Shown one piece after another: positions 34,682 through 43,491 of a DNA stretch of 64,000 nt (position 1 is the first letter of the stretch; the number at the start of each line of letters is the position of its first letter). The notes under the pieces were generated by a model that saw only the letters and a program-made list of their open reading frames with translations, did not search any database and was not told where the DNA came from. Source of the DNA: Phycisphaerae bacterium (GTDB lineage: Bacteria > Planctomycetota > Phycisphaerae > Phycisphaerales > SM1A02); contig PBAX01000023.1 in assembly GCA_002716385.1 (NCBI GenBank), positions 1 to 64,000 on the forward strand, written 5' to 3'. Made by a program: the position numbers and the translations under genes.

Positions 34682-36382
34682 TCAGGCCCGGCCTCCCGCT
34701 GGAATCCAATGCGGTGTACCGCCGGGAACTCCGATCACCGGCCATGGCCGGCCTCGACCGAACGCACGCCTGGACACCTTTGGAATGACGGCTGCCTGCT
34801 CACGCTTGAACTGGGCCTGATCGACCATCCTGAGAAGATTGAGCACTTCTTCGGCGGGATAGCCTGTCTCCTGAATGATTCGATCCGAACACTGCTCTTC
34901 CTCGACCCACCTCCGAACGATGTCGTCAAGAACTTCATATGGCGGCAACGAATCCTCATCGAGCTGATCCGGCTTCAATTCGGCGGAGGGCGGCTTCGTG
35001 ATCGAGCCCTCGGGGATCAGCGGCCCCTCGAAACCCAGCAGCCGATGATTCTCGTTCATCCATCTGGCCATCGAGTAGACGTCCATCTTCAGCACATCCC
35101 CTAGCACCGCCAACGCACCGCACATGTCGCCGTAGAGCGTGGCATACCCCGCGGCCATCTCAGATTTGTTGCCTGTGGAGAGCACCAGACCACCTCTGGC
35201 GTTCGAGATGCCCATGAGGATGATCCCTCTGGATCTGGCCTGCAGATTCTGATCCGTGAGCGAGCCCTCCTGAACCAGATCATCACCAAGTGGCCCCGTG
35301 ATCGAATCTCGAATTGACTGGTGTATGGAATCGATCGAAATTTCAGGACAGGCGGAGAGCTGGAGCAATTCAGCCGACTGCATCGCATCGGAACGGGAAT
35401 GCTCAGAAGAATGCCGGGATGGCATCATCACACCGAGCACGTTCTCTCCACCGACAGCAATCGCCGCGATCGCGACTGTGACAGCCGAGTCAATGCCGCC
35501 GCTCAGACCGACGATGACTCGACTCTGGCCGGTCTTTCTCAGATACCCACGAACACCTTCCACCAATGCGTCCAGCCGTTCATGATCGGTCGATCGCAGT
35601 GGTGTTGGGACAGGAACGGCTTGATCGGCCAGATCGGCCGTGAGCAACCCCTGACCTTCAAACGGCTCACTGGATACAAGCTGTTCACCAGCCGGATTCA
35701 CAAGCAGAGCCGAACCATCGAACACCAGATCATCCTCCGAACCTGAACGATTCACCGATGCGACGAACACCTGATGGTCACGAGCAGTCCGGACGATCTC
35801 ATCCACCTGACGCGCATGCTTGCCGACGGCAAATGGGCTGGCGCTGGCTGCGACCAGCAGCTCCGCGCCCTGCTCCACAAGCTCTGCCACTGGATCGAAC
35901 TCATAGGACGTGCACTCCCTGACATCCCCACCCTGCCAGAGGTCCTCACAGATGAGTAGACCGATTTTCACGTCAGCATGTTCGATGAGAATCGATTCCT
36001 CTCCTGGAAGGAAGTAGCGATCATCATCGAAGACGTCGTAACCAGGCAATAGCCGCTTGTCCGCCCACCCAAGGATTTCACCATCTCGACAGATCGCCAA
36101 TGAATTACCGCAACGACTACCAGTGGGCAACCGCCTCGGCGCCCCCACCAGAACGAGCATCTGTGGTGGCAGTTGTCTGGCCAGGTGTTCGACGGTTTGC
36201 TCACATCTTTCCACGAATCCTTCCCGCAACAGTAGATCTCGCGGGGGATAGCCGCTGATGGCCAGCTCCGGGGTGACCAGTACATTCGCATCCCCGGCAG
36301 CTCTGGCGGCCTCGAGAATGGCCTGGGAGTTGATCTCCAGACCACCGATTCTGGAATCCAGATTGGCAAGTGCGATCTTCAT
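34682..36382 (-). CDS. nadE: NAD+ synthase, glutamine-dependent
   Basis: The 566-residue protein has two domains. The nitrilase-type glutaminase (1-260) shows the triad E39 (TPELAISGYPP), K109 (ADKRLLPGYDVF) and C145 (LLICEDLW). The synthetase (about 280-566) has the PP-loop SGGIDSA (294-300) and GLVLSTGNKSE. It amidates nicotinic acid adenine dinucleotide with ammonia channelled from glutamine, completing NAD synthesis. Its C-terminus runs past the usual end with a Pro/Gly-rich tail. It lies between the HTH-receiver regulator and mutL. Confidence 0.96.
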   Translation of the reverse strand: MKIALANLDSRIGGLEINSQAILEAARAAGDANVLVTPELAISGYPPRDLLLREGFVERCEQTVEHLARQLPPQMLVLVGAPRRLPTGSRCGNSLAICRDGEILGWADKRLLPGYDVFDDDRYFLPGEESILIEHADVKIGLLICEDLWQGGDVRECTSYEFDPVAELVEQGAELLVAASASPFAVGKHARQVDEIVRTARDHQVFVASVNRSGSEDDLVFDGSALLVNPAGEQLVSSEPFEGQGLLTADLADQAVPVPTPLRSTDHERLDALVEGVRGYLRKTGQSRVIVGLSGGIDSAVTVAIAAIAVGGENVLGVMMPSRHSSEHSRSDAMQSAELLQLSACPEISIDSIHQSIRDSITGPLGDDLVQEGSLTDQNLQARSRGIILMGISNARGGLVLSTGNKSEMAAGYATLYGDMCGALAVLGDVLKMDVYSMARWMNENHRLLGFEGPLIPEGSITKPPSAELKPDQLDEDSLPPYEVLDDIVRRWVEEEQCSDRIIQETGYPAEEVLNLLRMVDQAQFKREQAAVIPKVSRRAFGRGRPWPVIGVPGGTPHWIPAGGRA

Positions 36383-36442
36383 TCAAGTGGACGATAGCTG
36401 CCCGGACCATGACATGTACAGGACCTCTTCCGGAAATGGACC

Positions 36443-36470
36443 AACCGCCGTGGCAGCAGCCACGGCGGTT
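36443..36470 (-). terminator. Hairpin between the HTH-receiver gene and nadE
   Basis: A 12-bp perfect stem (AACCGCCGTGGC with GCCACGGCGGTT) around the loop AGCA starts 53 bases beyond the stop of the minus-strand HTH-receiver gene. It lacks a T-run, so termination may be incomplete; it probably separates that gene from nadE-mutL. Confidence 0.5.
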
Positions 36471-36523
36471 GATTTGAATCCCTGTTTAACATCAACAGGA
36501 GGAGAGAGAGTCTTGTTGGAGGC

Positions 36524-37105
36524 TCAGCACGCCACGGCGTGGGTGACCTCGATGCAGTCGATCAGCTGACGGACCGTGAACGGCTTGTGAAGGGTGCTGT
36601 CATACCCCTGCTGCATGAGTGCAGCACTCTGGCCATCCGTGAGCGTGCTGCTCATGGCCACGATTCTGGTACCGGCCAGATCCTCGTTTCCTCGGATCCA
36701 GTTGCAGAGACTGCGAGGATCGAAGTCCTCCATGTGAACGTCCACAAGCATCACATGTGGCCTGAAGCGTTCACATTCCATGCCGGCACAGAAGGTCGAG
36801 GACGCCGTCCTGACGTCGTAGTTGGCCTCGTCCGTAAGGATTCGCTGCAATGTGGAGCAGACTTCCGAATCACTGTCGCAGATCAGGACACGCGTGGACC
36901 CGGACATCAACCCGTCGAACGGGATGTTGTGCGCCTTCATGAACTTCATGAGATTGGCGACAGGAATGCGACGGTCCTTGGAACCCGGGATTCGATATCC
37001 CTGGATCTGACCTGAATCAAACCACTTGCTGACGGTTCGAGCTGCGACGTTGCAGATCTTGGCGACTTCACCAGTGGTCAATACGTCTTTTTCAAGAAAT
37101 TTCAT
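36524..37105 (-). CDS. Regulator with N-terminal excisionase-type HTH and C-terminal receiver domain
   Basis: The 193-residue protein reverses the usual response-regulator order. Residues 7-60 are a MerR/excisionase-like winged HTH (LTTGEVAKICNVAARTVSKW; IPGSKDRRIPV). Residues 72-190 are a receiver with all phosphorylation residues: acidic D77 and D79, acceptor D122 (MLVDVHM), S152/S153 and K174 (LHKPF). So it should be controlled by phosphorylation and bind DNA. No histidine kinase is adjacent. A GTG 12 bases upstream overlaps GAGGTG, so the ATG at 37105 is the start. It diverges from nothing and has a long leader with the hairpin CCGGGG/CCCCGG (37158-37174). Confidence 0.9.
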   Translation of the reverse strand: MKFLEKDVLTTGEVAKICNVAARTVSKWFDSGQIQGYRIPGSKDRRIPVANLMKFMKAHNIPFDGLMSGSTRVLICDSDSEVCSTLQRILTDEANYDVRTASSTFCAGMECERFRPHVMLVDVHMEDFDPRSLCNWIRGNEDLAGTRIVAMSSTLTDGQSAALMQQGYDSTLHKPFTVRQLIDCIEVTHAVAC

Positions 37106-37304
37106 GGCTAGTAGCACCTCACTGCCTTGGATACCTGTGAATTCGAGCGATTGAACGCCGGGGCGTTTCCCCGGTACCTCGTTGCAATCGGTACGTTCAT
37201 AGGGACAGTCCAGTTCAGTACCGGAATATTTCGCGTATCTGTAAGAAAGTGCCCATACGATCCAAAAAGTTGTCCCGAAATGGCCCTCTTATGGGTCTAA
37301 AGCG

Positions 37305-37330
37305 ACAAGGGGCCATTTCTGGCCCCTTGT
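37305..37330 (-). terminator. Probable terminator of pckA
   Basis: An 11-bp perfect stem (ACAAGGGGCCA with TGGCCCCTTGT) and loop TTTC starts 43 bases after the pckA stop codon. On the minus strand it is followed by CGCTTTAG, a weak T-run. Confidence 0.6.
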
Positions 37331-37373
37331 GGAATACGGAGAAAAAAATCTAAATATAGGGTTCCGCCCTGCC

Positions 37374-38954
37374 TCAGGCCCCCGGGCCAGCCCCTCGAAC
37401 CTCATCGCTGATCTCATATTTGGCGTCGTTCTGACGGAAAAGTTCCGCCAGAGAGGCTGCCTTCTTGTCGTAGGCCGACGCATCCGACCAGGTGTTTCTC
37501 GGAAGCAGAACCTCTGATGGCACCCCGTCAACGGCGGTGGGCACGGAGAGTCCGAAGGCTGGATCGACCTGGAATTCCCCGCTGGCCAGCGAGCCATTGA
37601 GAATGGCTGTGACGAAGGCTCTGGTGTAGGCAAGCTTGAAACGGCTTCCCTCGCCATAGGCCCCGCCTGTCCAACCGGTATTGAGAAGCCACACGTTGGC
37701 GTCATGTTCCTCGATTCGACGGGCCAGCCACTGGGCATAGACCATCGGCGGCCTCGGGAGGAACGGGCCTCCGAAGCATGGACTGAAATTTGGGGTGGGC
37801 TCGGTCACACCGGCTTCCGTACCAGCCAGCTTCGAGGTGTATCCGTTGATGAAGTAGTACATCGCCTGCTCACGTGAGAGTCTGGCAACTGGTGGCAGCA
37901 CACCAAAGGCGTCAGCCGCGAGGAAAATCACGTTCTTGGGATGGGAGCCAACGGATGGAATCACGGCACCGGGGATGAAATCCACCGGGTATGTCACTCG
38001 CGTGTTTTCGGTGTACATGTCCGAGTCGTAGTCTGGAATTCTCGTGGAGTCATCCAGCTTGACGTTCTCCAGAACCGAGCCGAAACGGATGGCATCCCAG
38101 ATCTGGGGCTCGCCTTCCCTGGACAGTCGAATGCACTTGGCATAGCAACCGCCCTCGAAGTTGAACACACCATGATCGGACCAGCCATGCTCATCGTCGC
38201 CTATCAGGGGACGATTTGGATCAGCTGAAAGCGTGGTCTTTCCGGTTCCGGAGAGGCCAAAGAACAGGGCCACGTTGGACGGATCATCAGCCGCCACGTT
38301 GGCAGAACAGTGCATCGGGAAGACATCGACATCAGGCATGTCGTAGTTCATTGCGAAGAAGATGGACTTCTTCATTTCGCCCGCGTACTGGGTACCGATG
38401 ATGATGACCTTCTTCTGCTCGAGTGACTGGATGATGGCGATGGGCCCATCGAGCCCATAAGCCGATGGATCCTCCAGTTCCAGACCGCAGGCGTTGAGTA
38501 TGACCCAGTCGGGATCCCAGGACGCATGCTCGGATGGATCCGATTCGATGAAGAGGGTCTTCGCGAACAGATTGTGCCAGGCCTTCTCGGTGACGACCGT
38601 GACAGCGAGACGATGTCGCTCATCTGCTCCGCAGTAGCCATCGAATCTGTACAGCTCCTCACGGGATTCAAGATGGGCGCGAGCCTTGTCCTCGAGCGCC
38701 GCGAAGTGCTCCGGGGAGATGGGACGATTCACCGAACCCCAGTCGATGTTGTCATGGATTCCGGGGCTATCCTCGAGATACTTGTCCTTGGGACTTCGAC
38801 CTGTTCGCTCGCCGGTCGAACAGCACAGGGCGCCATTGGCTGCCAGGCATCCTTCTTCGCGGCGAATCGCATCCTCGATGAGATGCGTGGCGGAACAATT
38901 GCGGTGAATGGTCGTCTGGAAGTCGACTCCGTGGCTACCTGTTGCCGTGGCCAT
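37374..38954 (-). CDS. pckA: Phosphoenolpyruvate carboxykinase (ATP)
   Basis: The 526-residue protein is an ATP-type PEP carboxykinase. The kinase-1a P-loop GLSGTGKTTLS is present, as are RTGRSPKDKY in the substrate-binding N-terminal part, the metal/substrate segment MHCSANV and YFINGYTSKLAGTE. It converts oxaloacetate and ATP to PEP, ADP and CO2 for gluconeogenesis. The frame opens six bases earlier at a TTG; GGAGG lies about eight bases before the ATG, which is taken as the start. Monocistronic, with its own hairpin terminator. Confidence 0.96.
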   Translation of the reverse strand: MATATGSHGVDFQTTIHRNCSATHLIEDAIRREEGCLAANGALCCSTGERTGRSPKDKYLEDSPGIHDNIDWGSVNRPISPEHFAALEDKARAHLESREELYRFDGYCGADERHRLAVTVVTEKAWHNLFAKTLFIESDPSEHASWDPDWVILNACGLELEDPSAYGLDGPIAIIQSLEQKKVIIIGTQYAGEMKKSIFFAMNYDMPDVDVFPMHCSANVAADDPSNVALFFGLSGTGKTTLSADPNRPLIGDDEHGWSDHGVFNFEGGCYAKCIRLSREGEPQIWDAIRFGSVLENVKLDDSTRIPDYDSDMYTENTRVTYPVDFIPGAVIPSVGSHPKNVIFLAADAFGVLPPVARLSREQAMYYFINGYTSKLAGTEAGVTEPTPNFSPCFGGPFLPRPPMVYAQWLARRIEEHDANVWLLNTGWTGGAYGEGSRFKLAYTRAFVTAILNGSLASGEFQVDPAFGLSVPTAVDGVPSEVLLPRNTWSDASAYDKKAASLAELFRQNDAKYEISDEVRGAGPGA

Positions 38955-39098
38955 TTCCAAATCCTCCGAGATCTCTGGCGAACCACATGGGACCGGTCCC
39001 CATGCAAAACGAGTCAGTTTACAACGATGCAGAGCTAATCGGCAAAGAATTGAGACAGGAATGCAAAAACGAGGCCCACAAATTTACCCCCAAGTAGA

Positions 39099-39121
39099 GA
39101 TCCCCCCTGTTCGGGGGGATC
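39099..39121 (-). terminator. Hairpin downstream of tRNA-His
   Basis: A 9-bp perfect stem (GATCCCCCC with GGGGGGATC) around TGTTC lies 14 bases past the 3' end of tRNA-His on the same strand. No strong T-run follows, so it may instead be an RNA-stabilising hairpin. Confidence 0.5.
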
Positions 39122-39135
39122 ATCTAGAGCTGAAG

Positions 39136-39209
39136 GGCGACCGACGGGACTCGAACCCGCGACGTCCTGGATCACAACCAGGTGCTCTACCAACTGAGCT
39201 ACGGTCGCC
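39136..39209 (-). tRNA. tRNA-His (anticodon GTG)
   Basis: The cloverleaf has acceptor GCGACCG with CGGTCGC, D-arm GCTC/GAGC, anticodon stem CCTGG/CCAGG with loop TTGTGAT (GTG), and T-arm GCGGG-TTCGAGT-CCCGT. The G at position -1 faces C73, the hallmark of tRNA-His, so the gene is 74 bases. CCA is not encoded. Confidence 0.96.
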
Positions 39210-39332
39210 GGAGAATGCCGGAGGGTACCCGGGGCCGGATGGTCAGGTCAACGCTTGGCTCGGCAAAGCAGCCTCATCCGCGGATTGCTGTTTTCTGCGA
39301 ATGTCGTGGTAAGGCCCCTGTACACTGCCCTC

Positions 39333-40121
39333 ATGAGGGTACAGGGACTCCAATACGACATCTGCTGGGAGGACAAGGCCGCCAGCCAAGCCCGAATGGA
39401 TGAACTTCTGGATGCCGCACCCCCGGACCCGGGCAGCTTGCTGGTGACGCCAGAATTGGGGGATGTCGGATTCAGCAGGAACCTTCAGGCGATCATGGAT
39501 GAGGATTCTCAGGCGTGGGCGATCCGAACCGCGACCCGCTTCCGGTGCTGGGTCCAGCATGGTTGGGCAGAACCATCTGCGGATGGCCGAGGCTGGAACA
39601 CCGTGACGACGGTCTCGCCCTCGGGTGAGGTCATCGACCAGTATCGCAAGATCGTCCCCTTCAGACCGGGCCATGAGGACCGAGCCTACGACCCGGGTGA
39701 CGAGATCCATATTGTCGATATCGATGGCATCCTGACCTGCCCCTTTCTCTGCTATGACCTCCGATTTCCCGAATTGTGGCGACTCGCCTCCAAGGCAGGC
39801 GCCGAGTTGTTCACGATCGGAGCCAGCTGGCCTGCGATTCGTTCCAACCACTGGAAGATGCTCAACATCTCCAGAGCCATCGAAAATCAGGCCTGGGTCC
39901 TTGGGGTCAACCGCATCGGGAAGGACCCCTTCATCTCCTATGGCGGCGGATCACTTGTGATCTCCCCGCTGGGAGAGGTCGTGGCAGAAGCTGAAATAGG
40001 ACCCGCGATACTCTCTTTCGAGATTGATCCAGAGGCAGGCAGGCAGCTTCGAAGGGAATTTGCAACCCTTGAAGACATCAGACCCGGCTTCCTTGGGGCC
40101 ATGAAAGTGGTTCGACATTGA
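39333..40121 (+). CDS. Nitrilase-family carbon-nitrogen hydrolase (omega-amidase/YafV-like)
   Basis: The 262-residue protein has the nitrilase-superfamily triad E41 (VTPELGDVGFS), K106 (YRKIVPF) and C140 (CYDLRFPELWR). Residues PFRPGHEDRAYDPGD after the Lys and SNHWKMLNISRAIENQAWVLGVNR fit the branch containing omega-amidase and E. coli YafV, which deaminates keto-acid amides in methionine salvage or repair. Substrate unproven. The frame opens 78 bases upstream, but the ATG at 39333 matches the family N-terminus; no ribosome site is clear. Independent of the flanking tRNAs. Confidence 0.88.
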   Translation: MRVQGLQYDICWEDKAASQARMDELLDAAPPDPGSLLVTPELGDVGFSRNLQAIMDEDSQAWAIRTATRFRCWVQHGWAEPSADGRGWNTVTTVSPSGEVIDQYRKIVPFRPGHEDRAYDPGDEIHIVDIDGILTCPFLCYDLRFPELWRLASKAGAELFTIGASWPAIRSNHWKMLNISRAIENQAWVLGVNRIGKDPFISYGGGSLVISPLGEVVAEAEIGPAILSFEIDPEAGRQLRREFATLEDIRPGFLGAMKVVRH

Positions 40122-40168
40122 AACGGCTTGAACCTGATCGACAGACTGAGGTACCCTAGCTGGCTCAG

Positions 40169-40241
40169 GCGAGGTAGCTCAGTTGGTAGAGCACGGCATT
40201 GAAAATGCCGGTGTCCCCGGTTCAAGTCCGGGTCTCGCCAT
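40169..40241 (+). tRNA. tRNA-Phe (anticodon GAA)
   Basis: The 73-base cloverleaf has acceptor GGCGAGG with TCTCGCC, D-arm GCTC/GAGC, anticodon stem CGGCA/TGCCG with loop TTGAAAA (anticodon GAA), T-arm CCCGG-TTCAAGT-CCGGG and discriminator A. CCA is not encoded. Confidence 0.97.
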
Positions 40242-40302
40242 TTCCAGATGCACTCATCGGCCGGATGGATCCCATCCAGACCGGATGACAGGAGCATGAA
40301 AC

Positions 40303-41718
40303 ATGTTGTTCCGCTTGATCTATGACGAGGCGCTCGCACACGCGTCCTATCTCATTGGATGCCAACGCAGTCGAGAGGCCATTGTCTTCGACCCGGCTCG
40401 TGACGTCGATCGCTACATGGGACTGGCCGCCTCTCATGGACTGCGGATCACCGCGACCGCCGAAACGCATATTCATGCGGACTTCCTTTCTGGATGTGGC
40501 GAACTGGCCAGACGCTGTGGCGCTCATGTCTATCTTTCTGGAGAAGGCGGTCCCGAATGGGAATCGAGCTGGGTGAAGGACTATTCCCATACGCTTCTGA
40601 GTGATGGCGACCACTTCGAATTGGGTGGGCTTCGATTCAGAGCACTCCATACTCCGGGGCATACACCCGAACACATGATGTACGAAGTGATCGATCAGCC
40701 AAGTGGCCCCGATCCACTTGGTTTGATCACTGGTGATTTCGTTTTCGTAGGCGCTCTCGGACGACCCGATCTGCTCGAGACCGCCATGGGGCAAGCCGGA
40801 ATCCAGGAGGCATGCGCCAAATCACTTCATGCATCAGCTGCACGTTTTCTCGACATGCCTGATTTCCTGCAGGTCTGGCCTGCCCATGGTTCTGGTAGCG
40901 CCTGCGGCAAGGCACTCGGTTCCGTTCCACAATCGACGGTCGGGTACGAACGAAGAACCAATCGCTCTCTTGCATTCGTGGGCAATGAGAACGAGTTCGT
41001 CGAGGACATCCTGTCGGGACAGACGGCGCCTCCCCTTTACTTCGAACGCATGAAACGGCTGAATCGGGACGGTGTCCCACCTCTTCAGCTGACCGGTCCG
41101 CCGGTACTCACCGCCGAGGAATGCAAGGCACTCGATCTGGACGAAGTCGTCGTCATCGATACCCGACCATGGGAACTCTTCCGGCAATCGCATTTGCGCA
41201 ATGCGCATTGGTCCGCGCCGGGCGCATGGTTCCCGGCCTCGGTTGGTTCCTACGTGGAACCTGAACAGTCGGTCGCCCTTCTGGTCGAGCCCGACGAAGC
41301 AGAACACTATCTTCGACTGATGATCAGGATCGGACTCGATCGAATCGTCGGAATGATCACACCGGGCACTTTCAAGGAAGCAGCCTCCCAATGCGAGACC
41401 CACGAGGCCCAGGAGATCGATGCAGGTGCATTCCAGACCGCCATCGAGGCGGGCAACACCCGTATTCTCGATGTCCGCGGTGGCGACGAATATGAACGAG
41501 GAAGCGTTCCCGGCAGCTGCCATGTCCCCTATACGAGACTGGCGAAGCACATCGATGAGCTTCCACCGGTGAATGACGAGCCACTGCTCGTCCACTGCCA
41601 GGGAGGTCTGAGATCCGCCATGGCCCTGACCTACCTCAAGCGATTGGGCTACAACCCCGTGAACATCGCCGGTGGCTATGCCGCCTGGGCCCGCCTAGGA
41701 CACCAGCAAAGGGCCTGA
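40303..41718 (+). CDS. Metallo-beta-lactamase-fold protein with two rhodanese domains (persulfide dioxygenase-like)
   Basis: The 471-residue protein has an MBL-fold domain (1-250) with H56-x-H58-x-D60 (ETHIHADFLSG), HTPGHTPEH near 112 and GDFVFVGALGRPDL, as in ETHE1-like persulfide dioxygenases. The first rhodanese domain (about 275-365) has lost its catalytic Cys; the second (about 375-465) keeps it in HCQGGLRSAM. This fusion is typical of bacterial sulfur-oxidation or hydrogen-sulfide detoxification enzymes: a persulfide carrier would be oxidised at the MBL iron site. It starts about 60 bases after tRNA-Phe; no sulfide:quinone reductase is nearby. Confidence 0.92.
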   Translation: MLFRLIYDEALAHASYLIGCQRSREAIVFDPARDVDRYMGLAASHGLRITATAETHIHADFLSGCGELARRCGAHVYLSGEGGPEWESSWVKDYSHTLLSDGDHFELGGLRFRALHTPGHTPEHMMYEVIDQPSGPDPLGLITGDFVFVGALGRPDLLETAMGQAGIQEACAKSLHASAARFLDMPDFLQVWPAHGSGSACGKALGSVPQSTVGYERRTNRSLAFVGNENEFVEDILSGQTAPPLYFERMKRLNRDGVPPLQLTGPPVLTAEECKALDLDEVVVIDTRPWELFRQSHLRNAHWSAPGAWFPASVGSYVEPEQSVALLVEPDEAEHYLRLMIRIGLDRIVGMITPGTFKEAASQCETHEAQEIDAGAFQTAIEAGNTRILDVRGGDEYERGSVPGSCHVPYTRLAKHIDELPPVNDEPLLVHCQGGLRSAMALTYLKRLGYNPVNIAGGYAAWARLGHQQRA

Positions 41719-41891
41719 TCACCGGTTCCGTCTGTAGGGATTGTGCGGCCTGAACCTCTTGTCCGATCTGCTCATGCTGGCTTTTTCGCATCCTTGCGCA
41801 GGACCGCAAGAGCGGCTTGCCATTCCATCGACCCACGCAATTATTCCTGATGAACCCGGATTCTTTGACGAATTCCGGGGGGAGAACGAGC

Positions 41892-42641
41892 GTGACTCGA
41901 TCAGGAAGAGCCTGCTTCACAGCACTACTTTGTTGCGCTGGCATCGCCAGTGCCGCGGAGCCATCGATCTGGATGGAATGGTTGGCTTCCAGTGACCCGT
42001 CAACGCCCTTCTCCTTCAATCCCGCTGACGAGGGCGATGTCACTCCCGATCAGAATGGCGGCCTGATCTACAGCGGTTCCCTTCAGGGGGACATGTGGCA
42101 GATGAGCTGGACGACACGTGCGAGGAACACGTCGGGCACGGCGTATCTGGACACGGTCGTATCGGTCATCAACACCTCGGATGACATTCAGGCATTCTCA
42201 TTGGATACGAGCATGTCGCTCACCGATCCCCTGACCAATCCAGGCGAAGTGGATCTTGCCGGAAGCCTTGCCTTGACCAACATCGGTTTCGAGGCGAATG
42301 CGGTCGCCACGGACGTCTCGGGACAATCACTGGTCGAAGTCGGACTGAACGGAACGCCTGAAGGCTCGTTGTTCGACGGACCATACCTGCTTCAGGCCAA
42401 CGGCCCGTTCGCCTCGGCGATCGACTCCGCCACCTCATCGATTCCAACACTCGGACTGCTCAACGAAATGTCGATACTCACGACCTTCCAGTTGAGCCCG
42501 GGCGATCTTCTGAACATAACAGTCGTCATGGACGTGAGCGACATACCGGCACCAGGCGTGCTGAGCTTGCTCGCATTGACCGGCCTCGCCAGTACACGCT
42601 CGAGACGTCGTAGAAGTACATCGTGGAGGGCTGGTCGATGA
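41892..42641 (+). CDS. Secreted protein with C-terminal APG/poly-Arg sorting tail
   Basis: The 249-residue protein starts with a signal peptide (cut near SAAEP). The start is GTG, preceded by GGAG seven bases upstream; longer ATG starts add an unlikely N-terminus. The mature part is Ser/Thr/Asn-rich and beta-like (SVINTSDDIQAFSLDTSMSL). The C-terminus is a sorting tail of the PEP-CTERM kind: DIPAPGVLSLLALTGLA, then RSRRRR. The Pro-x-Pro-Gly / hydrophobic / Arg pattern is common in Phycisphaerae; it probably directs surface attachment. The gene overlaps its neighbour, which has the same tail, by four bases. Function unknown. Confidence 0.8.
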   Translation: MTRSGRACFTALLCCAGIASAAEPSIWMEWLASSDPSTPFSFNPADEGDVTPDQNGGLIYSGSLQGDMWQMSWTTRARNTSGTAYLDTVVSVINTSDDIQAFSLDTSMSLTDPLTNPGEVDLAGSLALTNIGFEANAVATDVSGQSLVEVGLNGTPEGSLFDGPYLLQANGPFASAIDSATSSIPTLGLLNEMSILTTFQLSPGDLLNITVVMDVSDIPAPGVLSLLALTGLASTRSRRRRSTSWRAGR

Positions 42642-43333
42642 AAAGACTGATTATGCCACTCCTGATGTCCGCATTGGCTGGTGTCACGGCCATCGTGAAC
42701 GCCGAACCGATCAGCTATCTGGATATCAACACCAGTACCGGCTATTCGAGCAACGTGTCAATCGATGGAATCGATATCGGCAATGGAAACCACTACTACG
42801 GAAACCAGACGGCAACTGAGTCCTTCACGGTGGTCACGAACATGGTCGGAGACTCGAACACGCCCATGCTCGGCGGCAATGTCCAGATCGCCAATGCCAG
42901 CAGCAGTGACATCGACTTCGTGATCGGCTTCTACCTCCCCGCGGAGGAACTGGATGCCGGCTCCTATGACTGGGCCGGCTCCATCTCACTGGCGTTGACG
43001 GGGATAGACGCCTCACTGAGTTCGCTGCTCGACACGCCCGTGTGGTCCTCTGGCATCGGAGATGTCGAAATGGGAACACTGCTGGTCGATCCATTCGAGC
43101 TTGCATTCGATGGGCTGGGTAGCCAGGCGACGGAAGAGGCCATCAGCGGCATGATCGACTGGAACGGAGACAGCGGCATGCTGTCGGTCGAATTTGCCTT
43201 CAACCTCAGCGCGGGCGACTCCGTGGTCTTCGGGACCAGCCTTGGATTCGTACCGGCCCCTGGCGCCGTAAGCCTTCTCGGACTGGCCTTGCTTTCCGGC
43301 CGACGTCGACGACGATCCGCCTCCCCTGCATAG
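42638..43333 (+). CDS. Secreted protein with C-terminal APG/poly-Arg sorting tail (paralog of upstream gene)
   Basis: The 231-residue protein has a signal peptide (MKRLIMPLLMSALAGVTAIVNA) and a beta-rich, Asp/Ser/Gly-rich mature part (GSISLALTGIDASLSSLLD). Its tail FVPAPGAVSLLGLALLSGRRRRRS matches the sorting type of the upstream gene. The start ATG overlaps the upstream stop (ATGA), and GGAGGG lies seven bases before it, so both are translated as a coupled pair. Both look like envelope or extracellular-matrix components; no enzyme motif is seen. Confidence 0.82.
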   Translation: MKRLIMPLLMSALAGVTAIVNAEPISYLDINTSTGYSSNVSIDGIDIGNGNHYYGNQTATESFTVVTNMVGDSNTPMLGGNVQIANASSSDIDFVIGFYLPAEELDAGSYDWAGSISLALTGIDASLSSLLDTPVWSSGIGDVEMGTLLVDPFELAFDGLGSQATEEAISGMIDWNGDSGMLSVEFAFNLSAGDSVVFGTSLGFVPAPGAVSLLGLALLSGRRRRRSASPA

Positions 43334-43491
43334 CCCGCACAGCCGGAACTCCATCGGCCCGGAACACCACTCTATTCCATCTTCGCCAGCAGTCGCCCGC
43401 CGAACTGGCCGACCTGACTCTCAGCCGGGAGGTACTTCCGGCCATTCCGGGCAGGGACGCCCGGGAAACATCCCGGACGGGGGAGGCAGGC

